From: Eriocheir sinensis
Taxonomy: Eukaryota > Arthropoda > Malacostraca > Decapoda > Varunidae
Length of the DNA stretch: 64,000 nt
NCBI RefSeq assembly: GCF_024679095.1
Contig: NC_066563.1
Span: 2,826,428 to 2,890,427, forward strand
Reading direction: 5' to 3'
In this document: positions 12,975 to 27,589 of the stretch, in pieces
Position numbering within the stretch: position 1 is the stretch's first letter
Layout: each line of letters opens with the position of its first letter
Position numbers and translations under genes: made by a program
The notes under the pieces: generated by a model
Database searches by the model: none
Told to the model about the DNA's origin: nothing
Seen by the model: only the letters and a program-made list of their open reading frames with translations

Positions 12975-14652
12975 GATGGATAGGTTTACTGACAACTAAA
13001 TACAATCATTCTATATTCCCTACAAACAAGAGTAACCTAAGGTTCGATAAAACTTTGTAGCAAAATTATGATGTAGTAATGGTCATTAAAAATAGCAAAC
13101 AAATAAAAATTCAACTGAATAGAAAGAATGCCAATGCCAAGCTAAGAACAAAAAAAAAAATTATAACCGTATAAACTAGCTAAACCTACCTCTTAAGACT
13201 TATCAAAGAAACACTACTAGCCTTTCACACATACCGACATGCCTCTCACTGGAAGGAGTGACAATGCCCTCTCCCCCGACGGCTGCCTCTACCCCTCCCC
13301 TCACAAACTGTTCCGCTCTCACTTTCATGCCCATTCACTAGGTACTTTCTCCCTCTAATCTCACTTTCCTTGGCTACTCTTTCATTCTCCAATTCCGTTT
13401 ACATTTTTTGCCCACTATTTATGCATGCGTCTTTGAACTCTCCCTTTTCTCTTTCTTTCAAGCGCTGAGTTCCTCGTTCCTCAATTTTTCCAACGCATAT
13501 TTATTCCCTCCACCTTGCATTCCACTCATTCTTCCATTTCATCTTCCTTTTACCATCCCGCTTCCCGCCTTTCATTATTTTTCCATCTCTCTTTTGCTAC
13601 CTTCATATTTTTTATTTCCATATCACATGTTCGTAGATTCAGCACCCCTTCCCACCCATCTCTCTCTTCTAGTTCTCTCTCATTCCACACTCCCGGTCTT
13701 CCACCCTAACAGTCCTTCCCATTCCCACTCCACATTTCCATACGCCCAAAGTTCCTTCCCACTCTCTGCTCTTATCTTCCAGGCCTCTATTCCATGCAGC
13801 TTCTCTTCCTTCCAGCCTTCCAGCCCATTCCCACTTCTTCTACTGTCCCTCCCGCTGTCCTTCTCTCCCAGTCATTGAGCCCAGCCTTGTCATGAGGGTC
13901 GGAATCAACGTTAAGTCTCGCCTTATCGCCCTGAAGGAGGATCAGGGCGCAAGGGAGTGACGTTGAGTGAGGAGAAAGATAGGTAAAGGAGCAAGAAGTA
14001 AGAGGAAAGAGAGGAATGATGAGAGGCAGGACGCGGGACTAAGATGAAGAGGGAGATGCTGGGCCTTCACAAACGATGATGCAGATGGTGAGGCAAGTGG
14101 AGGAAGAGGAGAGGGAGGAAAGGAGGAGGTGGAGAAGGTGGTGGAGGATGGGATGTGGCTGGGAGGGAGAGGACCAAGAGAGGAAGAGGAAAATATGAAG
14201 TAGGAGGAATAGGAGGAGGAGGATGGAAAAGAGGAGGAGGAGGAGGGTATCAGACTGGTAGGGAAAGACTCAAAGTGAAGGAGAGAAGGCAGGAAAAAAG
14301 GGGGGGTGGGGGGTGAAGCATATAATACATACTTATATTTTCTTTGAATTCCTATTAGATAGATAAAAATTCCTTAACCACCTCGTAACAGTTTTAACAT
14401 TACGACGGCAAGTTCTTAGGCACGTCGATGTCCCAATACCAAGTACGAAATCTCATTTTCACCTTTGCTACATAAAAATACTTTGCCAGAATTTCACTCC
14501 GAATCATTTTCATTCCCCGAGACTGTTAAGATAACTTGCGCGTGGGAACTATAATATTATCTCCCCAAGCACTCCCCTCCGACGCCAAGAAGCTAAATGA
14601 AAGCAAGTGAAAGCGAGAGAACGATTTCCGACACTCAAAAGGACGCAAGGGA
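12975..14652. other. no supported gene
   Basis: It holds a pyrimidine-rich stretch (13260-13880), a small hairpin (CGCCCTGA/TCAGGGCG, 13928-13951), and a purine-rich stretch with GGA runs (13970-14320). No coding feature is recognised. Confidence 0.6.
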
Positions 14653-15227
14653 GGTCGGGGAAGTGAATACGACGCAAGGGTTTTCAGTTTAGTGGTCGGG
14701 GAAGTGAATACGACGCAAGGGTTTTCAGTTTAATGGTCGGGGAAGTGAATACGACGCAAGGGTTTTCAGTTTAATGGTCGGGGAAGTGAATACGACGCAA
14801 GGGTTTTCAGTTAAATGGTCGGGGGAGTGAATACGACGCAAGGGTTTTCAGTTTAATGGTCGGGGAAGTGAAAACGACACAAGGATTTTCAGTTAAATGG
14901 TCGGGGGAGTGAATACGACGCAAGGGTTTTCAGTTAAATGGTCGGGGGAGTGAATACGACGCAAGAGTTTTCAGTTAAATGGTCGGGGGAGTGAATACGA
15001 CGCAAGAGTTTTCCGTTTAATGGTCGGGGAAGTGAATACAACGCAAGGGTTTTCAGTTAAATGGTCGGGGGAGTGAATTACGACGCAAAGGTTTTCAATT
15101 TAATGGTCGGGGGAGTGAATACGACGCAAGGGTTTTCAGTTGAATGGTCGGGGGAGTGAATTACGACGCAAGGATTTTCAGTTACGTGGTCGGGGGAGCC
15201 AATAATGCTCAAAGGTTTTCCGTTACC
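14653..15227. repeat. 41 bp minisatellite, about 14 units
   Basis: GGTCGGG recurs at 14653, 14694, 14735, 14776 and so on to 15188, a period of 41 bp (42 bp where GAATTACGAC has an extra T). Units carry AGTGAATACGACGCAAGGGT then TTTCAGTT. They are contiguous with no spacers. The last unit is degenerate. Variants (AAGTG or GAGTG; TTTAATGG or TAAATGG) are mixed along the array. Confidence 0.95.
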
Positions 15228-16978
15228 AGCACAGATCGAAGGGAACGGAAGTATGCCACTCAAATTCACTTACACTACGACAAATGGCTTTTCTGGCACT
15301 GCATACAGGTCGGCCTTTTCCAGCATGTCAGCACAAATCGTTCGAAATAAAAATGTGCCACAAGCTTGCTCCCCGCGGCGTGAGGACATGTCACTCATCA
15401 CGCCGAGCCCAGTGCCTCTCAGCGGGCGCACGAAACATCTTAACAAGTAATCGCACTGTACTCTATTGTGCTCATTGCAACACCCGCAGAGCATCTTCCT
15501 CACCTCCTCTCTCTTCACCGTTCCCTTCTTCCCTTCTCTCCTATCCATTCTCTCTCAACTGTCCTCCTCTCTCTTCTTTCTCTCTCCTTTCTCGCCCTCT
15601 CTCTTCTCCGTTCTATCTCCTATGTCCTTTCTTCTCCTTACTCTCTTTTTTTCTTCCATTCTCTCTTCCCCATTCTCTCTCAACTGCCCTCTTCTCCCCT
15701 CTGTCTCCCTCTCTTTTCTCCAATCTCTCTAGTCTGTTCTCTCGTCTTTCTCTATCCAGACTCGAGTTTTTATCGTCTTTCATTATCATCTATGTTTCCT
15801 TTCATCCTTACAGGACCCTCTCCTCTACTTCCAGTTAAAATATCTTTCCTCCAATCTTTCTTCCTCATTTCTTAACTTCCCTCTTCTGACGCAAGGAACC
15901 AAGCGAACAGAATCCACAACCCTGCAAGAATTTAAAACAGCAAGCAGAACTCCTAACCAAGTAAGCAGAACTTCAGAATTAATTAAGCAGAACACCAGAA
16001 CCCAAATAATACCCGGAATCCAGCAAGCAGAACGCAGAATCTAGAAAGCAGAACCCAAACCACATCAATTAGAACCCAGAGCCCCAGTAACGCAATAAGG
16101 TCACAGTCTCAAGCCATATCGAAACAAGTGCATGGTAGAAGTGAGAACAAGACATACAATACTAAACAATCGTCCCTGGTTGATAGAGGGAGCTGGACGA
16201 ATCTCAAGTTTGAGCGTTTCTTCAACTTGAACGAGCCACCAGGAAGTTGAAAAAGCCACAAGAAAGGCGAAAACCGGTGAAACATTAATTCGGTGACGCT
16301 CGGCTCTCGTGCATCAGGCTGTTGGGATGCGGATATGAGATGAGGAGGAGGAGAAAGAGGAAGAGAAGGAGGAGAAGGAGGAGCAAGAGGAGGTATGAAT
16401 GGGTAGGAAAGGTGGGTGGGGTGTGATTAAAAGGGGTGAAAGTGGGGTGATGTGGGGATTACAGCTTTTCGTACACCTCCTCCTCCTCCTCCTCCTCCTC
16501 CACACCGTACCTGTCTTCCTATATTCAGTCGATATATATTAATAATGCACATACATCATATCGCACATAAAAAAAGAACCAAGCCGAAATATCTCGAGAA
16601 ATACTAAGAAGCCTAACCCAGCTGTGCCTTCCTCTATAATCCCCGTCATCCTAAGGGCCATATTATTAAACATACCCGCGCCCAAGAACACATATTTGAC
16701 AAGGCTTTCGTAGGAGTTGTGGGAATTTTCAGTAGTAGTTGAATGACCCGGTTAGTAGTTGGACCCTTCTTCTCTACCATGAACCTACAAAAAGGAACTC
16801 ATATGGACCCGGCTCATCTCCTTGGTTTTTGAAAATAATTGGTGTGCGGGTTGGAAGCGTCTGACAATGCCAATCTAAATGTTGCCGGGCGCTGATGCTA
16901 AGAATCTGTCACTTGTACTCGCGGCCGGGACACTGTTACCAGGTGAACGACCCTTCCCCTCCCCTGGTCACGTAGTCG
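15228..16978. other. no supported gene
   Basis: Pyrimidine-rich 15480-15880; a stretch of AAGCAGAAC-like repeats at 15930-16080; GGA-rich and (CCT)n runs at 16335-16400 and 16478-16502. Open frames here are low-complexity. Confidence 0.6.
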
Positions 16979-17044
16979 GTGTGTGTGTGTGCGTGTGTGT
17001 GTGTGTGTGTGTGTGCGTGTGTGTGTGTGCGTGTGTGTGTGTGT
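16979..17044. repeat. (TG)n microsatellite with GCG interruptions
   Basis: TG repeat broken by three single T-to-C changes that give TGCG. Confidence 0.96.
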
Positions 17045-18782
<1,738 letters not shown>

Positions 18783-19327
18783 CTTAAGCTACTCTCGCCC
18801 TCCCTTTTTCCACTTCTACAACAAACAAACCCATGCCTGGGTACCAAACACTTGAAGAGCCAGGTATTTTCTATTCTAATTACTCTACTGTTCGCTTTTA
18901 TCACCTATTTATCCTATACATTATCTTACGACTTGCCTCCTTAGCTGTTAATTCCAAACATCCTCCAGCATAGCTCCTTCCCACCTCGTTCTCATCAGTA
19001 TCCAAGAGCCCGAAGCACTGCCGTGTCCCCCGCCCGCACACCAACACGCTAATCTTGTACCGCTTCGTCAGACAGTGGGAGGCGGTATTGGTATTCTGAC
19101 GGGCCGCACTTAACAGAGTCGCATTGGGTAGCCGTCGCTAATCAAAGGGAACTTGCAGCACGGGGTATACAGTAAAGGAAACACTGTAAGGTAGACTCAG
19201 TGGGGGAAGAAGGTAACTAGAAGGAAAATGCTATTGTGGGGTTGTGTGTCGGGGCGAGATGGAGTGTTTAAGCCGCGTGCGTGTGGTCTGCCGGCAAGCT
19301 TGTTGGCTGTTGTAGTGTGGCAATGAG

Positions 19328-19450
19328 GTTTGTTTGTGGCGTGTTGATGCGGTTCGTTTGTTTGTGTTGTGGTGGTGCGGTTTGCTTGTTTGTGGCGTGT
19401 TGATGCGGCTTGTTTATTTGTGTTGTGGTGATGCGGTTTGCTTATTTGTG
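19328..19450. repeat. 28/56 bp G/T-rich minisatellite
   Basis: GTTTGTGGCGTGTTGATGCG starts at 19332 and again at 19388 (56 bp). Within each unit a related 28 bp half (TTTGTGTTGTGGTGGTGCGG) alternates. Confidence 0.8.
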
Positions 19451-19506
19451 TGGGGGTGTCTAGGGAAGTGCTGCGTTGTGTTGTACCGTGCTACCTTTAT
19501 GCTTTG

Positions 19507-19507
<1 letters not shown>

Positions 19508-19559
<52 letters not shown>

Positions 19560-19562
19560 GTA

Positions 19563-19601
<39 letters not shown>
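19508..19601. repeat. (TG)n ... (CA)n inverted pair
   Basis: TG repeat 19508-19554, a 13 bp spacer, CA repeat 19568-19601. The two arms are complementary and could fold into a hairpin of about 34 bp. Confidence 0.95.
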
Positions 19602-19605
<4 letters not shown>

Positions 19606-20199
19606 ACTGATCTGTTATTCCAAAGCAAAATTGAATTTTAATGATCCTCCGGCTAAAGTCAGCCATGCAGAGGAGCAGGAATAGTCTGTGTTTTGCGCTA
19701 ATCACTTGCATTAGAGGAACAAAAGAAGGAATGAGCAAAAAGAATGAGAGATGAAAGTGATCGAGTGCGGGAGCTCTGTTGCACTTAGGGCCTGCGCCTT
19801 GCTTAGGAAATGTTAATGGCTGCTTGTTGCTTGCTATTGTGGCGCACTCTTCAACGAGAGCTTTGCCTCGCCTCGATACAAATAAAGACAAAATGGCTCT
19901 CATGATCGTCAGGGTGGGCGAGGAGCATCCACCTGAGGGCCAGAAGAACGTGGCCACACTGGGTGTGTGTACCTGATCGCGCCGCTCACTGGACGCTCCC
20001 ACTCGCCAACGACCATCAGGTTTCCTTCTTTGCCATACGCTACGAGCGGTTATCATGAACAACGACGCTGTATCTTTTCTTGTTACAGTGGCAGACTAAG
20101 GGTATCATATTTAAATAAGGAAAGAAACGCCAGAACATGCTGCTTCTTTAAAGAAATATCAAAGACTTTTAAAATTTAGTTCCACTATTATAGCAGTGT

Positions 20200-20406
20200 A
20201 TGGGAGAGGTACATGTCAGAGGTCTCGCTGAGGATGTCGAGAGTTGTCTTAATGTGAACGACCTTAGGCCTGCCTTTCGAGCTCTAAAGAAGCTCCGCTT
20301 CAAAGCAACATCTCAGATGAATACTATCCGAACGGCTGAAGGACAGATATTATCAGATGTGGATGGGTACCGAGTCTGTGCCGTAAAACTTCGGGCAATT
20401 GTGTAG
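20200..20406 (+). mobile_element. fragment of a non-LTR retrotransposon ORF, frameshifted
   Basis: A 69-codon frame reads RGLAEDVESCLNVNDLRPAF then RALKKL and SDVDGYR. From memory this pattern (ND-LRPAYRALKKLR, then SD-DG-R-RWAEYF-QL) is common upstream of the reverse transcriptase domain in arthropod LINE-type elements. Here the WAEYF part is broken: a one-base shift is needed to read NFGQL from the same DNA. Only about 200 bp remain, with no catalytic motif, so it is a dead remnant. The family is not assigned. Confidence 0.5.
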
Positions 20407-20985
20407 TGATATTTGTTTGTTATGGTTGTGTGGTGAATAATTGTAATTAGTGTGTTTGGTGGCTCGCTCCCGTGCATTTGTTTCGTTCCCTCTGGATCGC
20501 TCGTTTCGGATTCGCTTCGCACGTCTCGATTTACTCCCTTAGAAAGTGACGTACTATCCATATTAGACCCTATGACATACCGTTTTTTGCTTTGACAGAC
20601 TGTTTCACACACTTCGCTAATTTTTTACGCTATTGTGCATTGCCGGATGCGGTTAATTATAGCGTTTACTCTTGACTGTGATGGCAAAACCTGCGTGAGA
20701 CACTTACACATTCGAACAGGTAAAGCGTGACATATTTGTGACGTGTATCCACCAACTACCTCCACCCCTGGCTTCCCCTACGCCCATCCCTCCCTCCTAC
20801 CCTCCTCCTCCCCCACACTCTCTTTCACCCCACCCTCATTCTCCCCCAAACCTCCCTTCTCTCTCTCTCTCTCTCGGTGTACATGAGATGTTAAGCTATG
20901 CACACATATGCCTTGCCTATAACTAAAACTGGAAAGTATATGCTAAGTATGGTAGGGTGTTTTATGCACACGACTGTAGGAGTAT

Positions 20986-21030
20986 ATTATAATATATATA
21001 TATATATATCTATATATATATATATATATA

Positions 21031-21111
<81 letters not shown>
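20986..21111. repeat. (AT)n microsatellite, 126 bp
   Basis: TA repeat with two TATCTATA interruptions near its start. Confidence 0.97.
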
Positions 21112-21116
<5 letters not shown>

Positions 21117-21332
21117 CGCACCTCAACTAAAGAGTAGAGACCCTCAACAGAGTTTAATTAATCAACCACTACAGGCGGGACGCTGAGTGCTACTGCTAGG
21201 CTATAGCCGCTATACTCGTAACAGCTCATAACCTTGCCTTCCCTCCCAACCTCACTGCGTCACATGCTAGTCTATACTCCATAACAAATAACCAACATTT
21301 TGACTATGGTATTATTCACCTATTATCTTTAC

Positions 21333-21333
<1 letters not shown>

Positions 21334-21380
<47 letters not shown>
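21334..21380. repeat. (ATT)n trinucleotide repeat
   Basis: ATT/TTA repeat of 47 bp. Confidence 0.95.
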
Positions 21381-21386
<6 letters not shown>

Positions 21387-21746
21387 TTCATATTTTTGTG
21401 CAATTTATCGAATACATTTATTTTTAATAATTTCAATCACTGACGAGGCTAAGCCCCCGGAACACATATCATCACAGTTCGGGCATAATATTCATAGCCA
21501 CTGTTACTTCATCGTTTACTAAACCAGGCAGCCTACATATGCGCAAGATTCATGAACTGCCGCAACTAATGTTTTCTGCAAGTGTAATGATCTAAGACGC
21601 GCCAGTATGTTATGAGCACTTGTCTTCATGAAACCCCCGCACTTGGCTTGCGTGTGGCGAGCTGAGGGTTTATCATAGTTCACTGCCTTCGTCTGCCAGC
21701 ATTTGATAGCAGCATTCCTGACAGCACTGCATGAATAAAGAATAAT

Positions 21747-21749
<3 letters not shown>

Positions 21750-21806
<57 letters not shown>
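21750..21806. repeat. (CT)n microsatellite
   Basis: Perfect CT repeat of 57 bp. Confidence 0.97.
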
Positions 21807-21809
<3 letters not shown>

Positions 21810-22316
21810 CTCCCTTTTCTTCCCTCGTTCACACTTGTTTATCATCGTGCTGGAGAAAGATTTGCCAACATTTCAACTTCATCGCCGCTTAAACATGAGT
21901 TTCGAAAAGAGTAAACACTCGAAGCGACAAAAAAAAATAAAAAAAATACCTCTAATAGATGACGTGTAGACTGTTGCGAATGTGGATTTATTGGAGAAAT
22001 ACAAATGATAAATATGGACAAGCGGCAAAAGCTCGCCTGGTAAATGGAAATATATTGGGGGAGCATTCCGTCGCAGAAATATAATCAGAGGAGGAAAATA
22101 TGTGAAAATGATCTTGACCTCCACACTCGTACTTTCTCACATCAGAGTGGAAATGATAGTACTCGTAATAATGTGCCGACACACATCCTGATATCAAACA
22201 CACTAACACCCCAACCACATTTCTTGATAAAAAATAAATTTCACATTGTCACAATATACTAGACACGCAAAACAGCTTTTAGCTGCTCTACTTTAGTTAG
22301 TGATAAAAAAGTTTAA

Positions 22317-22320
<4 letters not shown>

Positions 22321-22390
<70 letters not shown>
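22321..22390. repeat. (CT)n microsatellite
   Basis: Perfect CT repeat of 70 bp. The following 22391-23713 shows no supported gene. Confidence 0.97.
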
Positions 22391-22394
<4 letters not shown>

Positions 22395-23710
22395 TATCGA
22401 GAAGAATGCCTATATGTTATATAGAAGATTTAGCACCCCTATATTTTTGATAGTATAATGTCCTCTGTATATTACACCTTTACTTTGCATGTTTAAAATA
22501 TAGTATCCGATTTTGACTATGGTTAACTTTCATTGACGCAAAGCCGCCTCGTTAGTCTAAATATCGTAATCAGTGGCGGTTTCCAGATTCAAAACAAATA
22601 TAAAATTCAACGGAATTTAGCCATGGCACAACGCTGTGTACTTATGTGACAACATCGCAGTCGCCGCTACCCCCTCCCACCCTCTCCACCTCGCCACTTC
22701 AGGAGCCCCTGAACACGGGATGAAGCATATACAGGATACAAAATAATACAGTAATGACTACATACCTGCCTGTTGGGGCGGCGATAGTGGTTGTTGAGCA
22801 GACCACGCAGCACAAAAAGAGAGGGTTGGTGTTCTATCCCTACTTTTCTTGTTCACGCCTTTTTTTGTTGTTTTCCGGCCTGAAGAACTTTCCAGTTTTG
22901 CTGCGTTTGTTTAGGGACCTGTCGGGTATAAGAATGAGTTAGAATATACATAATTAACAAAGAAAATAGTAATTACAATATGGCAGTTAACAATCCACTC
23001 GTAGATGATACTACATAATCCAATAATTCTGGGCAAAACAAAGCATTCTAACTTCTCTCTACATTTACATAAAAATAACATGAGGCTAGGCGAGGGCTGA
23101 GACAGCAAGACCAGTGGTGAGGGCGTAGGGCAGGAACACGAACTTGTCTCAACGCGAGGGGGATTCACGCCGAGAAGTTCAGTGCTCGTTGTCACGCACA
23201 CAAGCCGAGATAACTGACCGGCCTTGCTTGCACATTACCACAAGTGCTTCCTGACTCTCCCAATCACCCAACTGTAACTGAAATGCATTAGCAATTTGAA
23301 ATAATCTACAAGATACTGACCTCGTTCGTCACGCGTCCATTCCTCGCCACCCAGTGTTGCGCAACATGCGCAGAGTGACGGAAGGGTGTTCTGCGCACGG
23401 CCTCGCCCTCTCCATGCATAGCCGTTGATACTCCTTAGAAACGAAAGGAAATTTTTTTTTTACGAATCCAAATAATTAGGCAGCCAAAAGAAAAGTCTTG
23501 TTTCATATTTTGAATCTGTATAACACACAAGTAACATATTAAATAATAAACCCTACTATGAAGATATCTACCGTTGCTCACGTTACTACGATGAAGACTA
23601 CTCGGACCTACCACAATGCTAGCCAAGCTAATTACATTTTAGTAAAATAAACTGATTTAGGCTGATTTAGGCTGCCTCAGGCTAACTAGGCTATTTTCCC
23701 ACTTCACCCC

Positions 23711-23713
<3 letters not shown>

Positions 23714-23776
<63 letters not shown>

Positions 23777-23778
23777 AT

Positions 23779-23818
<40 letters not shown>
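23714..23818. repeat. (CT)n ... (GA)n inverted pair
   Basis: CT repeat to 23775, CCATATAGG in the middle, then a GA repeat to 23818. The arms are complementary (about 17 GA units against about 30 CT units) around a near-palindromic centre. Confidence 0.96.
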
Positions 23819-24343
23819 ATGCTGCGTCAATAAATGCCCTGTTCAGTATATAATCGTTCTCCATTTTTCGATATTTTCTTTTTTTAAGATATTACTTCAG
23901 TTTTGTGTGTGCTTCAAAACAGCGACTAAGTTATTATTATTTTTTTTTCATACCCCTAAACTACCCTGTCTCCCGCGGCCACTGCCTTCACCGTTTATCC
24001 GTACTCCGCTCCACTGACTGACGTGAATTTCTCACTACGGAATCTCTAGACTCCTTGTGCTGACCGTCCAGCTACCGCAGATCTGATCCACATGCTTTTG
24101 CAACTACTCGGTCCAGCATGACTCGCAGGCGGCGCACAGAGGCACAATTAACCACAGCATCGCCTAAACCAAATCAAGCTGGCGTTTATCCTCTCCCCTG
24201 CGGCCGAGATACTGCAAGGAAGATTCCTGAGCGGCGGGCACGATGTTTTTACACCCACTTGGCGTCTCGATAACAAAGCTAATTGATGCCCAACTCCACT
24301 TCCAAGGGCACAGTCCAATTACCTGGGAGAGTGACAGGTACGA

Positions 24344-24555
24344 ATGTCGCCTGATATAAGTGACGGAGTGTCTATGAGGGCACCGCAAAAACACCTTCGG
24401 ATTCTGCACTGCCTTGTAGGACGTCAGACGAAAAAGAAAATCCTGCTCTCTGTTCAAAAGGACCTCCCCAGGATTCTCTCGATGTTGCCTGATATGAATG
24501 ACTGAGTTGTTATGAGGCCAGCGTTGAACACTTTCGGATGAAGTATAATCTACCT
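24344..24555. repeat. diverged direct duplication, about 139 bp apart
   Basis: GTCGCCTGATATAAGTGACG at about 24346 and GTTGCCTGATATGAATGACT at about 24485 head two related segments that both contain CTTTCGGAT or CTTCGGAT about 55 bp later. Confidence 0.6.
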
Positions 24556-24973
24556 GAACGCCAGACAAGGAAGCTAACCGTTTTTCTGTAGTAATTCCTT
24601 TAAGAGTTTAGACACGTAAGATCATCTGATATAACTTTTTCACATAATTTTCCTTGTTTAATTTCTTTTTCATGATCAAACCACGTTAAAACCTATTGTA
24701 AACAGCATCACTTTACGGTACGCCAGATGGAGAGGGAAGTTTTACCCCAAAGGACTTCGAACCCTTAGCTGCAGGGAGCGCGGCTGGACAGGTTTGGTCG
24801 CATGCTTTGCTTCCCTCTTGAGGCAGGAAACATATATGACTGTTTTCTGTGTTCTATTTTTTTTTATGTAACAACGTGAGATGTAGCGTGACACCACACG
24901 AATTAGTGATGGGATGGGTGTATCTAACGAGTGGGGAAACTGGCAACTTTACTCATGGCCAGAAAAACAGAAT

Positions 24974-25039
<66 letters not shown>
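24974..25039. repeat. (CT)n microsatellite
   Basis: Perfect CT repeat of 66 bp. The sequence 25130-25760 is pyrimidine-rich and gives long meaningless open frames. Confidence 0.97.
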
Positions 25040-25041
<2 letters not shown>

Positions 25042-26806
25042 GATGTGGGTATTTTCCATTATATATTAGTAAAAATTTCCATGGACCAGGTTTCTTCCTC
25101 CATTACTAATCTTCATAATCTAATCCTTCCGCTTCGTCATTTTTTCATTTTCCTTCTCCTCCTTTTTTCCTCATTCTTCTCATCATCTCTCGTTTAGTTA
25201 TATATTATCGTTAAATATTTTAAGACGTTGGCTTTAATAAATGTATGTAAATAATTTTCTATCATATCGTTGAAAATCGTTCCGTTTACTTATCAGTATT
25301 TTCGTTTTGTTAGTTACATTTTAAATCATTTCTTTCCTGGTGTTTACTTCATACCTGGGGAGCTTCTTTCTCTCTTCTTCCTCCTCCTCCTCTTCCTCCC
25401 TCTGTTCCTCTTATCTTTTGTCTTCTTCCTCCCTTCTACGTTCCTCCTCCTCGTATTCATATCCCCCCATCCTCCTCCTCCTTCCCTTCCCTTACTCTCC
25501 TTTGCTCTTCCCTCCTCCAACTCCTCCTCCTCTTCCTCACCCTTGTTCCTTTTTATCTTTCATGCACGTCTTCTTCCTACCTTGTTTTACTCCTCGTATT
25601 CACATGCCTTCCGTCCTCCTCTTCCTCTCCTTCCCTTACATTCCTCAGCTCTTTTTCCCCTCTCCTCTCTCCCTCCTCAATCCCTCCCCCTCCCCCTCCA
25701 GCCGTTCGTCATACCGTATCCTTTGCTCTCGCTGCCTCGTCTCCTCCCCCGCCGAGAGCCAGTTGCCCGTCAACGTATTTTATCGAGTGGCGCAGCAAAT
25801 ATATTTCAATATTAACGCAGTCACAGGCCATTAAGTTCTCTTGATTTAAGGGGCTGTGTTGTCGGCTATATTATGCTATATTTTATTTCTCTCAGGCGAC
25901 ACTCAAGCTCTCTCGCTGCCATGTTCACCATTTTTCAAGTCCCTGTGAGGTCGCCGAGATTTCTTTTTTACTTACTCTCCCCTACCAAGAGAAGGGGCTT
26001 ATGCGTCCTTACTCTGTGACAGTCCAAACATACTGAGAGTCTTCTTTTCCCGATCACTGTTTTTAAATCCCTGCGAGATCGACGGAACTTTTTAATTTAT
26101 CGTTCCGGACCACAAGCCTAAGTTTATGCTTCCTTCCTGTCGCCCTACACCGCGGGTCACCTGCTCCCGTGGGCCTCAGGTAACAAACATCTGGGCCTCG
26201 CTTCCGCCGGCGTCTTCTGTTCTGTTGTGTCTACCTCATTTACTTTTTTTATATGCCTACACCGTACACGTAGGTTACTTATTTTGTTTACCCTTACCTC
26301 GTACATGCCCCGAAGGTAATTTATGAAAGACTAACTGTCCAGCAAAAACTGAGGTATAAAATAACAACGAGATTTACCGTCAGCTTATTAGTTAATGAAG
26401 CTGAAGTGGCGGCGGCGGCTTCAGGTGTGTGGGAAAACCTTGCGTAACCTTAGCTTCTGCTGCTGATAATGATAATGATAATGATGATGATGATGATAAT
26501 CCTGCCGCTGGGTCTCTATTCTCCTTCCTTCAAGCCGAAACAAATGGACTTAGTATATTATACAACTTGAATATTAATTATTATTACACGATTATTTTTT
26601 TCCTTTTTCTTAATACTGATTGAGGTCCATTACTGCTCCTTGTCTGCTTGGCTCTTCATCTTTATCTCGCTCTCCTGCTTCCTCCCTCAGGCCATCCATC
26701 ACCCCTCCCTTCCCCTTTCCTCTCCCTTTCCCCCTCCCCCTCCTCTTCCCCCTCCCCCTCCCACTCCTCTTCCCCTTCTCCCGACTCTGACCCTCGACCT
26801 CAGTAC

Positions 26807-26811
<5 letters not shown>

Positions 26812-26884
<73 letters not shown>
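26812..26884. repeat. (TG)n microsatellite, 73 bp
   Basis: Perfect TG repeat preceded by a C/T-rich tract (26640-26800). Confidence 0.97.
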
Positions 26885-26886
<2 letters not shown>

Positions 26887-27422
26887 ATCATGATGTAGAC
26901 GGTTCCCGCATCAGATAGAGAAGAGAGAATAGCAGACAAGAGAACAGAGCCGCCGAGGATATGGTCAGTACTGAATGAAACGATTAGGAAGATAGACGTA
27001 ATTTGCATGTCGAATATTACTGCCGAAGATAGCAAAATCCTCTGATGAATAGATTCCCAGGACTAACTGACCGGTCCCTCGGAGTGGACAGATGACTGTA
27101 AATGTGAAGGCTGATATTCTGTTGCACTCCATACGACAAAGTTTTCTTACAATAGCGAAGAGCAATGTCTATAAAAGGATAAGATTAGTAAATTATAATT
27201 AGCATAACTATCAATCAAGTACAAACCAATGCGTCAAATGTTTCTGAGCTCCATTGCTTTCTTGAATCTTTTCGTCACTTCTCGCCTCACTTTCAGGGTA
27301 TCAAATCGTCTCTTTTCTCCACCTTATCTCCCCTTCCCAAATGTTTGTTTCCCTTTTTTCTTCTTTCCTTCCTTTCCTATTACGTTTAATCTTCTCCTGA
27401 CCCTCATCAATATCTCACCTCG
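26885..27422. other. no supported gene
   Basis: Unique-looking sequence up to the MITE-like element. Confidence 0.6.
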
Positions 27423-27589
27423 TTAGGCCCCGTTCACACTGTGCCGACTCTGGGCCACGACAACCCAGCGACTCAGGGTACACGAGGTCTTGGGTGTGAA
27501 ATGTTGGTGTGAAAGGGTCGCATATGGTCGGAAAGAGGTCTAGAAACGATCGCCGGATGCATAGTCGACACAGTGTGAACGGGACCTAA
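27423..27589. mobile_element. MITE-like element, 167 bp, with 27 bp terminal inverted repeats
   Basis: The left end starts TTAGGCCCCGTTCACACTGT and the right end, read on the other strand, starts TTAGGTCCCGTTCACACTGT. 25 of the first 27 positions match. The interior is 113 bp and encodes nothing. No clean target-site duplication is visible next to TTAGG/CCTAA, so the DNA transposon superfamily cannot be named. Short length plus long inverted ends fits a non-autonomous DNA element. Confidence 0.8.

Noticed and set aside
14653..15227. CRISPR-like regular array
   Set aside because: The units are contiguous with no unique spacers, and the genome is eukaryotic. It is a minisatellite.
24735..24790. 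TTCGAACCC-like word suggesting a tRNA B box
   Set aside because: No matching A box, acceptor stem or anticodon arm could be folded around it.
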